DNA of 64,000 nucleotides from CAKSHP01 sp045636325 (GTDB lineage: Bacteria > Bacillota > Clostridia > UBA1381 > UMGS1253): the NCBI GenBank assembly GCA_045636325.1, contig JAZTXH010000016.1, positions 215,948 to 279,947 on the forward strand, in the 5' to 3' direction. Shown here piece after piece: positions 1-9,381 of this stretch. The position numbers and the translations under genes are program-made. Position 1 is the stretch's first letter, and each line of letters begins with the position of its first letter. The notes beneath the pieces are model-generated. The model saw nothing but the letters and a program-made list of their open reading frames with translations, had not been told where the DNA came from and searched no databases.

Positions 1-521
1 TTCCCATAGGCAGAAAAACAGGGGAGTATTTTACAAGACGCGGTATTGAATTGTTAAACGAAGATTACACCATAGCAGAGGATGTAAGCATAGCTGACTG
101 CAGTGAGATAGGAATGCTTTTGGCAAATCTTTTTAAAGATGGTGCTTTTGGTGAGCTTTATATAGTTTACACAAAGTTTGTTTCTGTTTTAAGCCAAGTG
201 CCTGAATTTGAGCAGGTGCTTCCAATTGTTTATGATGGTGAAGGCGAGAATGAGTCCAACAGTGAGCTTATAATTTACGAACCGAGTGTGACAGAGGTTT
301 TTGCAAAAATAGTACCTGAATATATTGCAGGTGTTATTTACGGCGGATTGTGTGAGGCTCAGGCTTCAGAATTTGCTGCAAGAAGAAATGCGATGGAGTC
401 TGCAAATAAAAATGCAGGCGAAATGATAGAATCGCTTAATTTAAAGTATAATCGTGCAAGACAGGCGGCGATTACTCAGGAGCTTACCGAAATTGTTTCG
501 GGAGCAGAAGCGCTTAAATAA
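1..521 (+). CDS. atpG: F1Fo ATP synthase gamma subunit, 3' part
   Basis: This is the C-terminal part of the gamma subunit, the rotor shaft that turns inside the alpha3beta3 head of ATP synthase on the cytoplasmic face of the membrane. The frame (codons starting at position 3) is open from the window edge, so the gene starts upstream; about 172 codons are visible. The first visible residues include GRKTGEYFTRRG, a gamma-family segment, and the end carries RRNAMESANKNA, the conserved C-terminal helix that packs in the head. It lies 37 nt before atpD and is followed by atpC, the standard operon order. A TTG at 51 is only an internal codon. Confidence 0.95.
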   Translation, partial: PIGRKTGEYFTRRGIELLNEDYTIAEDVSIADCSEIGMLLANLFKDGAFGELYIVYTKFVSVLSQVPEFEQVLPIVYDGEGENESNSELIIYEPSVTEVFAKIVPEYIAGVIYGGLCEAQASEFAARRNAMESANKNAGEMIESLNLKYNRARQAAITQELTEIVSGAEALK

Positions 522-558
522 AATATTTTAGCGTAATTTTAAAAGGAGTGAGCGTTTA

Positions 559-1950
559 GTGGAAAAGAAAAACGTGGGCAAGGTAATTTCGGTTATCGGC
601 CCTGTACTTGATATAAAATTTGAAAACGGACATCTGCCTAATCTTTTGAATGCTGTTGAAATAGAGCATGACGGCAACAAAATGGTGGCAGAGGTAGCGC
701 AGCACGTCGGTGACGATATTGTGCGCTGTATTGCTATGAGCTCGACTGATGGCCTTGTGCGCGGTATTGACGCTTACGATACCGGTGAGGCAATAAAGGT
801 TCCGGTTGGAAAAGAAACTTTGGGAAGAATTTTTAACCTTTTAGGTGAGCCGGTTGATAACATGCCGGCACCTGAAACAGAAGAAAAATGGAGTATACAC
901 AGAAAGGCTCCTGCTTATGACGAGCAGGAGAGCACCACATCAATACTTGAAACAGGTATAAAGGTAGTTGACCTTATCTGTCCATATGCAAAGGGCGGTA
1001 AAATCGGCTTGTTTGGCGGTGCGGGCGTTGGTAAAACAGTGCTTATTATGGAGCTTATCAATAACGTTGCAAAGCAGCACGGCGGTATTTCGGTATTTTC
1101 AGGAGTTGGTGAAAGAACAAGAGAGGGTAATGACCTTTACAACGAAATGAAAGAGTCCGGCGTTATAAATAAAACCGCACTTGTATATGGTCAAATGAAT
1201 GAGCCACCGGGTGCAAGAATGAGAGTTGCGCTTTCAGGGCTTACAATGGCAGAATACTTCCGTGACAGAGAAGGTCAGGACGTTTTGTTGTTTATTGATA
1301 ATATATTCAGATTTACTCAGGCTGGAAGTGAGGTTTCAGCGCTTCTCGGACGTATGCCCTCAGCCGTTGGATATCAGCCGACACTGGCAACGGAAATGGG
1401 TGCTTTGCAGGAAAGAATTACATCAACAAAAAAAGGCTCTATTACATCTGTTCAGGCAGTTTATGTGCCTGCCGATGACCTTACAGACCCAGCACCGGCA
1501 ACAACATTTGCCCATCTTGATGCAACAACCGTTCTTTCGAGGCAGATTGCATCTATCGGTATTTATCCTGCGGTTGACCCGCTTGAGTCAACATCACGCA
1601 TTTTGTCTGCTGATGTGGTGGGAATTGAGCATTACGAAACAGCAAGAGGAGTTCAGAGAATTTTGCAAAGATATAAAGAACTTCAGGATATTATTGCCAT
1701 TATGGGTATGGACGAGCTTTCAGAAGACGATAAGCTTACAGTATCCCGTGCAAGAAAGGTGCAAAACTTCCTTTCACAGCCTTTCAGCGTGGCAGAACAG
1801 TTTACCGGTATGCAGGGTAAATACGTTCCTGTTAAGGAAACAATCAGAGGCTTTAAAGAAATCATTGAAGGTAAGCACGATGATTTACCTGAATCAGCGT
1901 TTCTGTTTGTGGGAACAATAGAGGAAGCTGTTCAAAAAGCAGGTAAATAA
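559..1950 (+). CDS. atpD: F1Fo ATP synthase beta subunit
   Basis: Catalytic beta subunit of the F1 head, which makes or hydrolyses ATP (EC 7.1.2.2). Its 463 residues match the family length. The Walker A motif GGAGVGKT lies near residues 153-160, Walker B (LLFIDNI) near 242-248, and the C-terminal catch-loop motif DELSEDDK is present in place of the usual DELSEED, a minor change. The start is GTG at 559, preceded by a good AAGGAGTG ribosome site. It is co-transcribed with atpG upstream and atpC 15 nt downstream. In a fermenting anaerobe the complex probably runs mainly as an ion-pumping ATPase; that direction is inference. Confidence 0.98.
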   Translation: MEKKNVGKVISVIGPVLDIKFENGHLPNLLNAVEIEHDGNKMVAEVAQHVGDDIVRCIAMSSTDGLVRGIDAYDTGEAIKVPVGKETLGRIFNLLGEPVDNMPAPETEEKWSIHRKAPAYDEQESTTSILETGIKVVDLICPYAKGGKIGLFGGAGVGKTVLIMELINNVAKQHGGISVFSGVGERTREGNDLYNEMKESGVINKTALVYGQMNEPPGARMRVALSGLTMAEYFRDREGQDVLLFIDNIFRFTQAGSEVSALLGRMPSAVGYQPTLATEMGALQERITSTKKGSITSVQAVYVPADDLTDPAPATTFAHLDATTVLSRQIASIGIYPAVDPLESTSRILSADVVGIEHYETARGVQRILQRYKELQDIIAIMGMDELSEDDKLTVSRARKVQNFLSQPFSVAEQFTGMQGKYVPVKETIRGFKEIIEGKHDDLPESAFLFVGTIEEAVQKAGK

Positions 1951-1965
1951 AGGAGGCTTTGAAAA

Positions 1966-2370
1966 TTGGCTGAAGTTAACCTTAAAATAGTAACGCCTGA
2001 CGGTATTTGTTTTGACGGCGAAGTAAAAAGAATTGTTGTAAGAACTACTGTGGGGGATGTAGGAATAATGGCAAGGCATGCAAATTATGTTGCGCCGCTC
2101 GCAGTAGGCGAAGCAAGAATTACTTATGCTGACGGTAAAACGCGCTCAGGTGCACTTGCCGGCGGAATGATAAGTGTATCAGGCGGCGATACAACAGTTG
2201 TTGCATCTACTTTTGAATGGGCAGATGACATAGATGCCAAGCGTGCAGAGCGTGCTTTAAAAAAAGCACAGGGAAGACTTGAAAAACATAAAAAAGGCGA
2301 TGCCGAGTGGAAAATGGCAGAATATAAGCTTAAGCGTGCATTAAATAGAATTAATGTAAAAAATAAATAA
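1966..2370 (+). CDS. atpC: F1Fo ATP synthase epsilon subunit
   Basis: Epsilon subunit of the central stalk, which binds gamma and regulates ATP hydrolysis. At 134 residues it is the usual size. The N-terminal beta-sandwich (about 1-85) contains the family pattern VTPDGICFDGEV and GDVGIMARHA. The C-terminal helical pair (about 88-134) is rich in Ala, Lys and Arg (AKRAERALKKAQGRLEKHKK). Translation starts at TTG 1966 behind AAAGGAGG; no ATG fits as well. This is the last gene of the atp operon in the window, and an 81-nt gap separates it from the next gene. Confidence 0.95.
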   Translation: MAEVNLKIVTPDGICFDGEVKRIVVRTTVGDVGIMARHANYVAPLAVGEARITYADGKTRSGALAGGMISVSGGDTTVVASTFEWADDIDAKRAERALKKAQGRLEKHKKGDAEWKMAEYKLKRALNRINVKNK

Positions 2371-2451
2371 TGGCTTTATATTTAAGGGGAAAAGTCAGAT
2401 AAAGGCAATATTTCAAATGATTGATTTTAACATATTTCGGGGGTGTAGGAA

Positions 2452-3933
2452 ATGAAAGTGGGCTTTGATAACGAAAAATATATTGCGATGCAGTCAGAAC
2501 AGATAAAAAAGCGCATTGCATCTTTCGGAGATAAGCTTTATCTTGAGTTTGGAGGAAAGCTTTTTGATGATTATCACGCATCAAGAGTTCTTCCCGGATT
2601 TAAACCGGACAGTAAAATAAGAATGCTTACTCAGCTTGCTGAGCACGTTGAAATTGTGATTGCAATTAATTCCGGTGACATTGAAAAAAGTAAAAAAAGA
2701 GGCGATTTGGGTATTACTTATGAGCAGGATACCTTAAGGCTTATTGATGCTTTTGATAAAATGGGACTTTACGTGGGAAGTGTTGTTTTGACACGCTTTA
2801 TGTCTCAGCCGGGTGCCGTTGAATTTGAAAAAAGGCTTAAGAATATCGATATAAGTGTATATCACCATTATTCAATTGAGGGCTATCCCTATGACGTTGC
2901 AAAAATTGTAAGCGACGAAGGCTATGGTAAAAATGATTATATTAAAACAACAAAACCCCTTGTTGTAATTACCGCTCCCGGTCCCGGAAGCGGTAAAATG
3001 GCAGCGTGTCTTTCCCAGCTTTATCATGATCATAAGCGCGGTGTAAATGCAGGATATGCAAAGTTTGAAACATTCCCTGTGTGGAATCTTCCGTTAAAAC
3101 ACCCCGTTAATATTGCTTATGAAGCGGCAACTGCAGAATTAAAAGACGTTAATATGATAGACCCCTTCCACCTTGAAGCTTATGGCGAAACTGCAGTAAA
3201 TTACAACAGAGATGTTGAAATTTATCCTGTGGTTAAGGCAATGTTTGAAAAAATTTACGGCAGCTGCCCATATAAATCACCTACGGATATGGGTGTTAAT
3301 ATGGCAGGTAACTGTATAATAGATGACGAGGTTGTGTGCAATGCAGCAAAGCAGGAGGTTGTGCGCCGCTATTATGATGCCCTTGTGGACAGGCTTAAAT
3401 CAAATAAAGACGATACCGAGGTTTCAACTATTGATATGCTTATGCGTCAACTTTCGGTTTCGACTGAAGACAGAAAGGTGTGCGGTGCTGCTCTTAAAAA
3501 GCAGGAAAAAACAGGTATGCCTGCGGCGGCGATTGAAATGCCTGACGGAGTTATAATTACGGGTAAAACATCAAACCTCTTAGGTGCATCTGCATCAATG
3601 CTTTTAAATGCACTTAAATATCTTGCCGGAATTGATGATGAGGTAGAGCTTATTTCACCGTCAGTTATTGAGCCGGTGTCTGACCTTAAGGTAAATCACC
3701 TGGGCAACAGTAATCCCCGTCTTCACTTAGATGAAATTTTGATTGCGCTTTCTGTGTGTGCCCCGGCAAGCCGTCTTGCAAGGGACGCAATGGCACAACT
3801 CAAAAATTTAAAGGGACTTCAGGTTCATTCATCTGTTGTTTTATCTGAAGTTGATATAAATGTGTTTAAGTCTTTGGGTGTAAATATAACATGCGAGCCC
3901 AAATATCAGACAAAATCACTTTATCACAAATAA
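2452..3933 (+). CDS. DUF1846 family protein
   Basis: A 493-residue protein that matches the DUF1846 family over its whole length (family members are near 500 residues). The start MKVGFDNEKYIAMQSEQI, the segment LYLEFGGKLFDDYHASRVLPGF and the glycine-rich loop TAPGPGSGKMA (near residue 175) are typical. The family has solved structures with a nucleotide-binding-like fold, but no reaction is established, so no function is assigned. No signal peptide or membrane segment is seen, so it should be cytoplasmic. It follows atpC but lies 81 nt away and ends at an inverted repeat, so it may be a separate unit. Confidence 0.9.
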   Translation: MKVGFDNEKYIAMQSEQIKKRIASFGDKLYLEFGGKLFDDYHASRVLPGFKPDSKIRMLTQLAEHVEIVIAINSGDIEKSKKRGDLGITYEQDTLRLIDAFDKMGLYVGSVVLTRFMSQPGAVEFEKRLKNIDISVYHHYSIEGYPYDVAKIVSDEGYGKNDYIKTTKPLVVITAPGPGSGKMAACLSQLYHDHKRGVNAGYAKFETFPVWNLPLKHPVNIAYEAATAELKDVNMIDPFHLEAYGETAVNYNRDVEIYPVVKAMFEKIYGSCPYKSPTDMGVNMAGNCIIDDEVVCNAAKQEVVRRYYDALVDRLKSNKDDTEVSTIDMLMRQLSVSTEDRKVCGAALKKQEKTGMPAAAIEMPDGVIITGKTSNLLGASASMLLNALKYLAGIDDEVELISPSVIEPVSDLKVNHLGNSNPRLHLDEILIALSVCAPASRLARDAMAQLKNLKGLQVHSSVVLSEVDINVFKSLGVNITCEPKYQTKSLYHK

Positions 3934-3945
3934 AGGATGTTATAC

Positions 3946-3968
3946 AAGAGGTGTTGAGTGCACCTCTT
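3946..3968 (+). terminator. Possible terminator after DUF1846 gene
   Basis: Perfect 8-bp inverted repeat AAGAGGTG / CACCTCTT with a 7-base loop, 12 nt after the stop codon. The tail (ATATAATTTT) is only partly T-rich, so termination may be weak. Confidence 0.5.
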
Positions 3969-4019
3969 ATATAATTTTGAAGCAAAGTTAGGTTATTTAA
4001 AGAAGGAAGTGAAAAATTT

Positions 4020-4946
4020 ATGGAAATTGCAGGTGTTGTTGCAAATCAGGTAATAATAATGTTTTTGCTTATTATCACAGGATATGTGATAACAAAGTTT
4101 AAGATGTTTACAAAAGGAGGCTCAAAAGAGCTTTCAAATCTTTTGATGATGGTGGTAACTCCTTGTGTGCTTATAAAATCATACAGCAAGGATTTCGAAC
4201 CCGAACTTGCTATAGGCCTTTTAAAATGCCTTGTGTTTTCTCTTGCTATCCATATTGTGGCAATAATTTTGGCAAATATTATAATAAAAAAGAAACAAGA
4301 CTATAGATACCGAATAGAAAGATTTTTAGTTGTTTACTCTAACTGCGGCTTTATGGCAATACCGCTTTTGCAAGCAGCTCTTGGAGCGGACGGCGTTTTC
4401 TTTGGTTCGGCATACCTTGTGGTGTTTACGATTCTTTCTTGGAGTCACGGCCTTTTTCAGTTTACGGGAGATAAAAACAGTCTTTCGGCTGTAAAAATTA
4501 TAACAACGCCCGGTATTGTGGGTGTTGTTATAGGCATGATATTGTTTTTAACCGGATGGCGTTTGCCGGGAGTATTGTTTTCTGCAGTTGATTATATGTC
4601 AGCTCTTAATACTCCGGTTGCAATGGTGCTTTTAGGTGTATTTTTATCAGACGTTAATTTTAAAAAGGCAATACTTAATAAAAAGCTTTATTTAATATCA
4701 GTATTAAGGCTTTTGTTTATTCCTGTTATTTCAATACTTATTGGTAGAATATTTGGACTTGAAGACAGTATTATGACGGCAGTTATTATAACTGCGGCTT
4801 GTCCTTGTGCAACTGCATCGGCGCTTTTTGCTGCAAAATACGATATGGATGCAGCGTACGCATCGGAAATCGTTTCTATAAACACGCTCTTTTCTATATT
4901 CACAATACCGTTAATAATGGTACTGCTCAATTTCATAAAATTCTGA
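4020..4946 (+). CDS. AEC family transporter (permease)
   Basis: Integral membrane carrier of the auxin efflux carrier (AEC) family, which in bacteria exports or exchanges organic acids such as malate, or other anions. The 308 residues form about eight to ten hydrophobic segments; the N-terminal half holds VVTPCVLIKSYSK and NCGFMAIPLLQA, and the C-terminal half has TAACPCATASALFAAKY, all in the positions usual for the family. The substrate cannot be told from sequence. A ribosome site AAGGAAG precedes the ATG. The next gene starts 15 nt downstream, so the two are probably co-transcribed. Confidence 0.85.
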   Translation: MEIAGVVANQVIIMFLLIITGYVITKFKMFTKGGSKELSNLLMMVVTPCVLIKSYSKDFEPELAIGLLKCLVFSLAIHIVAIILANIIIKKKQDYRYRIERFLVVYSNCGFMAIPLLQAALGADGVFFGSAYLVVFTILSWSHGLFQFTGDKNSLSAVKIITTPGIVGVVIGMILFLTGWRLPGVLFSAVDYMSALNTPVAMVLLGVFLSDVNFKKAILNKKLYLISVLRLLFIPVISILIGRIFGLEDSIMTAVIITAACPCATASALFAAKYDMDAAYASEIVSINTLFSIFTIPLIMVLLNFIKF

Positions 4947-4961
4947 CGGGAGTGAGTAAAT

Positions 4962-6551
4962 TTGCTTAAAATTAATTCCGTTACATTAAATCCGGCTGAG
5001 GACAGCTTTGAAAATCTTAAGTTTAAGGTTTTAAAAAAACTGTCACTTAAGTCAAAGGATATAAAAGAAATAAAGATTTTTAAAAGAAGCATTGATGCAA
5101 GAAAGAAAAATCAGATTAAAATAAGCTACAGTGTTTTGGTTGAATTAAAGGACTCAAATAAGGAAAATCAAATTTTAAAAAAAGAACCGGGAGATATTTT
5201 TAAATGTGATACCCCTGTTTTTGATATAGGAAAAGCAAAGGATAAAAATAAAAAAGTTGTGGTTTGCGGCATGGGGCCTGCGGGGCTGTTTTGTGCTCTT
5301 GTTCTTGCAAGAGGAGGCATAAAGCCTGTTGTAATTGAAAGAGGAGCATCAATGGATGAGCGCACAAAAAAGGTTAATGATTTCTTTTTGTCAGGAAAAT
5401 TTTGCAAAAACGTAAATATTGCCTTTGGAGAGGGAGGCGCAGGAACATTTTCTGACGGCAAGCTTAACACAGGGGTAAGCGATATCAGGCTTAAGTATGT
5501 TACAGATACATTCATCTCTAACGGCGCACCCGAGGAAATTTCGTATATGGCAAAACCACATATAGGAACAGATTTACTAAGAAAGGTTATAGTAAATATC
5601 CGAAATGAGATAATGAATCTTGGCGGAAAAGTTTTGTTTAATACAAAACTGGCGGATATTGAAACGAAAGATAATAAAATTTGCTCAGTTGTGCTTGAAA
5701 ATGGTGAAGAGATAGCTTGTGATGCTTTGGTCATGGCAAGTGGTCACAGTGCAAGAGATACATTTGAAATGCTTTATAAAAAAGGTGCGGCAATGCAGGC
5801 AAAAGCCTTTGCCATAGGTGTAAGAGTTGAACATACTCAGGAATTTATAAATAAAGCACAGTTTGGAGATTTTTATAAAGAAAAAACTCTTGGAGCGGCA
5901 GAATATAAAATATGGACTCACCTTAAAAATGGCAGGGGAGTATACAGCTTTTGTATGTGCCCCGGTGGGGTTGTAGTTGGAGCGGCAAGTGAGGAAAATG
6001 GCGTTGTCACAAACGGAATGAGTTATCACGCCCGTGACGGGAAAAATGCAAATGCGGCAATTCTTTGCGATGTGCGCCCTGTAGATTTTGAAGATGGCAG
6101 CCCACTTGACGGAATGTATTTTCAAAGAAAGTGGGAGAAAAAAGCATACGAGCTTGGCGGCGGTAATTTTAAAGCACCTGTCAGCCTTTTGGGCGATTTT
6201 TTAAACGGCACTGTTTCAAAGGAATTTAAAAGTGTGATTCCTACTTATAAGCCGGGGGTAGAATTTGCAGATTTAAGGGAATGTCTGCCACAGTTTGTGA
6301 GTGAGAGTATAAAATATGCATTTGATGATTTTGATAAAAAAATTAAAGGCTTTAAAAGTGCTGATGCAATTTTAACCGGTGTTGAAACAAGGTCATCTTC
6401 ACCAGTAAGAATTATAAGAGGGCAGGATTTTCAATCAATCACCATAAAAGGACTATACCCCTGCGGCGAAGGCGGCGGATATGCAGGTGGAATTATGAGT
6501 GCCGCATCTGACGGAATAAAAGTGGCCCAGGCTATTATGAGTGCGCCATGA
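4962..6551 (+). CDS. NAD(P)/FAD-dependent oxidoreductase (COG2509-like)
   Basis: A 529-residue flavoprotein of the uncharacterised FAD-dependent dehydrogenase group. Residues 1-90 form an N-terminal alpha/beta region with KVLKKLSLKSKDIKEI. The dinucleotide-binding fold follows (VVVCGMGPAGLFCALVLARG, GxGxxG near 103-108), then the family block FGEGGAGTFSDGKLNTG, and a C-terminal FAD-contact motif (YPCGEGGGYAGGIMSAASDG). Substrate and reaction are unknown. The start is TTG 4962 behind GGGAGTG. It sits 15 nt after the AEC transporter, which suggests co-transcription rather than a known pathway link. Confidence 0.85.
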   Translation: MLKINSVTLNPAEDSFENLKFKVLKKLSLKSKDIKEIKIFKRSIDARKKNQIKISYSVLVELKDSNKENQILKKEPGDIFKCDTPVFDIGKAKDKNKKVVVCGMGPAGLFCALVLARGGIKPVVIERGASMDERTKKVNDFFLSGKFCKNVNIAFGEGGAGTFSDGKLNTGVSDIRLKYVTDTFISNGAPEEISYMAKPHIGTDLLRKVIVNIRNEIMNLGGKVLFNTKLADIETKDNKICSVVLENGEEIACDALVMASGHSARDTFEMLYKKGAAMQAKAFAIGVRVEHTQEFINKAQFGDFYKEKTLGAAEYKIWTHLKNGRGVYSFCMCPGGVVVGAASEENGVVTNGMSYHARDGKNANAAILCDVRPVDFEDGSPLDGMYFQRKWEKKAYELGGGNFKAPVSLLGDFLNGTVSKEFKSVIPTYKPGVEFADLRECLPQFVSESIKYAFDDFDKKIKGFKSADAILTGVETRSSSPVRIIRGQDFQSITIKGLYPCGEGGGYAGGIMSAASDGIKVAQAIMSAP

Positions 6552-6696
6552 AATTAAAAAAGTGGTTGGCCTTGCAGGAAGAAGAACTTTCTTTTGGATG
6601 ATGGTTAAAAAAAACAAGTGCCTGAAAATCCGTCAAATGTATCTTTAAAAATAAAATGATACAGAGGTTCAGACGGGAGAAAGCCTCTGAAAATCA

Positions 6697-6738
6697 AAAA
6701 AAAACGCACATCAAATTATATGTGATGTGTGTTTTTTT
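6697..6738. terminator. Bidirectional terminator
   Basis: Stem ACGCACATCA / TGATGTGTGT flanked by A-run on the left and T-run on the right, between two convergent genes. The rest of the 6552-6740 gap holds only a 17-codon ATG frame and a CAGAGG/CCTCTG inverted repeat (6662-6689); no gene is supported. Confidence 0.8.
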
Positions 6739-6740
6739 GT

Positions 6741-7301
6741 TTACCAATCCAAAAGCTTATCGCCTTTTACCATATAGCTTTTTTCTGCGGCAAGTTTGGC
6801 AAGAGGAGTGTCTGAATATGAATCAGAGTAAAAGCAGTCTATAACGCCATGGGGAAAAATCTCATAAAAGCGAACCACCTTTTCTTCGCCATGGCAATTA
6901 AGCCCGTCATATTTTCCGCTTTTTTTATCAACCCTTGATGCCATAACATGTTTTATGCCGATTCTCTGACAGGCAGGAATAACAAGAAATTCAGGAGATG
7001 CTGAAATAATAACGTCATCTGCTTTTTTTTCTTTTTTATAAAAATCCTTTATTTTGTGTATATTTTTATCCCAGAAAATATTAAGCTCTGAATCAATATC
7101 GGGAACATATAAAAGAAATTTATACATCTGCTCTTTAAAATGAGTTTTTGAAAATTTCTTTAACACTTTAAACTTAATAAAATCTGCAAGAAGCTTTGGA
7201 ATAAGCAAAAAAATTTTAGGATGCCTCCAAAGGCAGAAACGGTAAAAATCAAAGGTGGAATCGCCTTTGTATATTGTGTTATCAAAATCGTATACGTTCA
7301 T
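6741..7301 (-). CDS. HAD-superfamily phosphatase (HAD-IB type)
   Basis: A 186-residue hydrolase of the haloacid dehalogenase superfamily. The nucleophile motif DFDNT lies at residues 5-9 (Asp5 nucleophile, Asp7 acid/base), motif II is ISASPEF near 101-107, and the C-terminal YSDSYSDTPL (near 159-168) supplies the Mg-binding acidic residues. This arrangement resembles SerB-like IB phosphatases that act on small phosphorylated metabolites, but the substrate is unknown. It lies downstream of the RpiB-like gene on the same strand, separated by a hairpin, and ends at a bidirectional terminator. Confidence 0.85.
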   Translation of the reverse strand: MNVYDFDNTIYKGDSTFDFYRFCLWRHPKIFLLIPKLLADFIKFKVLKKFSKTHFKEQMYKFLLYVPDIDSELNIFWDKNIHKIKDFYKKEKKADDVIISASPEFLVIPACQRIGIKHVMASRVDKKSGKYDGLNCHGEEKVVRFYEIFPHGVIDCFYSDSYSDTPLAKLAAEKSYMVKGDKLLDW

Positions 7302-7325
7302 AATTGTGTACCTCTGTTAGATTTA

Positions 7326-7350
7326 AAGGGGATGAATTTTTCATCCCCTT
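7326..7350 (-). terminator. Terminator after rpiB-like gene
   Basis: Perfect stem AAGGGGATGA / TCATCCCCTT with a 5-base loop, just past the stop codon of the minus-strand gene. On the minus strand it is followed by a short T-rich tail (TTTAAAT). Confidence 0.7.
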
Positions 7351-7362
7351 ATTATGTTTTTG

Positions 7363-8001
7363 TTAATCTAAAATAGATTTGAGGTATGCTGCAATTTCGT
7401 CATCTTTGCAGTTTGCAAAGAAAAGCTCTTTAAACTTTTCTCCGCTTACAGCACCCCTTAAAAGGTCCTGATCAAGATTTTTAAGAATTGTAAGCATATC
7501 AACATGAGTAACCTTTTTAACTTCGTCTAAAATCTTTTTGTTTCTCTGCTCGGGCACGGCTCTTTCTCTTGGATAACCCTGACCCCATTCTTCCACAAAA
7601 AGCTTTTCAAACACATACTGAAGGTTAAGCTCAGCGCCCCATCCCCATCCTTTTGCAAAGGGAAGTGCGATTGCATTACCATCGTTTACCTGAGTAAACT
7701 GATAAGCATCTGTGGGGTCAACCACATGACCGCAAAGAACATTCGGGAAACTGTTAGCTGCAAGCATTGCACCTTCACCTGTGCCGCAACCTGTTATAAC
7801 AAGGTCAGCAGCTTTTGAGTTAATTAAAATTGCGGTTAAAATACCAACCTGAACATATGTAAGCTGAGCAGCGTCGTCAGCAGAATACATACCGTAGTTA
7901 TGCACCTCATGGCCTAAAGGCTCAACAACTTTTTTTAATGTTTCAACAATTATGGGATTTTTAGCCGCTTGGCTGTTTTCGTTAATTAATGCAATTTTCA
8001 C
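7363..8001 (-). CDS. RpiB/LacA/LacB-type sugar-phosphate isomerase
   Basis: A 212-residue protein whose first 140 residues match ribose-5-phosphate isomerase B and galactose-6-phosphate isomerase subunits: MKIALINENSQAA at the start, the active-site segment VITGCGTGEGAMLAAN (Cys near residue 72 as base), and an NDGNAIALP segment. Family members interconvert aldose and ketose phosphates. The sequence is about 60 residues longer than a typical RpiB (about 150); the C-terminal extension is helical and charged, as in a recognised subgroup of uncertain substrate. Cytoplasmic. The ATG start at 8001 lies behind a GAAAGAGGT site. Confidence 0.85.
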   Translation of the reverse strand: MKIALINENSQAAKNPIIVETLKKVVEPLGHEVHNYGMYSADDAAQLTYVQVGILTAILINSKAADLVITGCGTGEGAMLAANSFPNVLCGHVVDPTDAYQFTQVNDGNAIALPFAKGWGWGAELNLQYVFEKLFVEEWGQGYPRERAVPEQRNKKILDEVKKVTHVDMLTILKNLDQDLLRGAVSGEKFKELFFANCKDDEIAAYLKSILD

Positions 8002-8152
8002 TTAATTTTACCTCTTTCATTATTTTAAAATTTTTAAAAAACCAATACTGCCAATATTTTATCATACTTGAATTGTAAAATCAAGTGTTTATGATAATTA
8101 CGGAAAAACGGAAATTGTTTCTTCAATATTCCATTCTTCTTGCATTTAAAAT

Positions 8153-9028
8153 TTATAAATAGTAGTCATCTAAAAAATTATGTTTATTTCCTTTATCGTC
8201 TTTATAACCGATTATTGCTCCCATATTTACATTATAGGAGCTTTTGAATATGTTAAATTCAACATTTGGATTTTTTTTGTGAAGAAGTTTTATAAGATTT
8301 TTTATTTCCAGTCTTTTTGAGTCAGACTCAAAATCGGAGCGATTGCCTTGATTTTCAAGGTTTTCTGTAAAACGGCAGGCGCATCTTATAAATTCAAGCT
8401 CGTTAAATTTTGCCCACTGAATAATATCGTCTTCCCTTATGTAATAAAGGGGACGGATAAGCTCCATATTTTCAAAATTTGTTGAATGAAGCTTTGGCAT
8501 CATTGTTTTATATTCTCCTCCGTATAGCATACTTAAAAGTATTGTTTCAATAACGTCATCATAGTGGTGACCTAAGGCAATTTTGTTACAGCCCAAGTCC
8601 TTTGCTATATTGTAAAGACATCCTCTTCGCATTCTTGCACAAAGATAACAGGGTGAGCCTGAGTTTTTATCGCTTTTGTCAACGACTGAAAAAATATTAC
8701 TGTCAACTATCTTTATGGGAATTTCCAAAAGTCCGGCATTGTAGATTATACGGTCTAAATTTTTTTGGTTATACCCTGGATTCATAACCACATACTCTGC
8801 TGAAAAGGGAATATTTGAATATTTTTCAAGATGCATAATGCATTTTGCCATAAGCATTGAATCTTTTCCGCCTGAAATACACACGCACACTTTATCACCG
8901 GCATTTATAAGCTTATATTCCTTTAGTGCCTTAGTGAATTTGCTCCAGAGATATTTTCTGTATCGTTTTATTATGCTTTGGGTCGCAATTTCTGCTTTTG
9001 TCATAAATAATTTATTTCTCCGTTTCAT
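8153..9028 (-). CDS. TtcA-like PP-loop tRNA-thiolation ATPase
   Basis: A 291-residue adenylating enzyme of the TtcA/TilS PP-loop superfamily. The PP-loop SGGKDS lies at residues 52-57, a CxxC pair at Cys127/Cys130 (SPCYLCARMRRG), and further cysteines near 215-217 (IRCACRF). This cysteine pattern matches TtcA proteins, which bind an Fe-S cluster and thiolate cytidine 32 of tRNA, rather than TilS. LGHHYDDVIET is the second ATP-site motif. The gene is monocistronic on the minus strand. The start may be ATG 9028 or ATG 9004; neither has an ideal ribosome site. Members of this group in Clostridia have not all been tested, so the exact base modified is inferred. Confidence 0.8.
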   Translation of the reverse strand: MKRRNKLFMTKAEIATQSIIKRYRKYLWSKFTKALKEYKLINAGDKVCVCISGGKDSMLMAKCIMHLEKYSNIPFSAEYVVMNPGYNQKNLDRIIYNAGLLEIPIKIVDSNIFSVVDKSDKNSGSPCYLCARMRRGCLYNIAKDLGCNKIALGHHYDDVIETILLSMLYGGEYKTMMPKLHSTNFENMELIRPLYYIREDDIIQWAKFNELEFIRCACRFTENLENQGNRSDFESDSKRLEIKNLIKLLHKKNPNVEFNIFKSSYNVNMGAIIGYKDDKGNKHNFLDDYYL

Positions 9029-9225
9029 ATAAAAATCAGTATCAGTATATCACTAAAACAAAAAAAATTCAACCAAATATTAAAAAAGAGTATGCAGTGA
9101 TTAAATCAAAAGATAATATATACATATTTTTAAAGAAAAAATTGAAATTAATTGAGTATTTTTACATAAAAAACGGGAGTCGGGAGGCTTTGAAGGATTG
9201 TTAAAAAAGTAACTTTTCAAATCTG

Positions 9226-9254
9226 TTGACGGGAATTGCTTTTTATGCTATAAT
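9226..9254 (+). promoter_or_regulatory. Promoter P1 of pflBA
   Basis: TTGACG, a 17-base spacer and a perfect TATAAT, about 375 nt upstream of pflB. The 9029-9630 gap holds this and a second promoter and no supported gene. Confidence 0.7.
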
Positions 9255-9381
9255 ACTCTAATGGATAGGACATATGTGAGATAATAAACTAAATAGGGCA
9301 TAAAAAAATGTGAGTTTTACCTTCGGATTTTTTGCGCTGTGCTGAAAGTATGAAAAAGCATGAAAAATTTTACAAAACCTA

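Noticed and set aside
1226..1921. 231-codon plus-strand ORF
   Set aside because: It lies wholly inside atpD in another frame and matches nothing; a shadow of a highly conserved gene.
5168..5734. 188-codon minus-strand ORF
   Set aside because: Complement of the FAD-dependent oxidoreductase gene; low-complexity, Ser/Phe-rich product.
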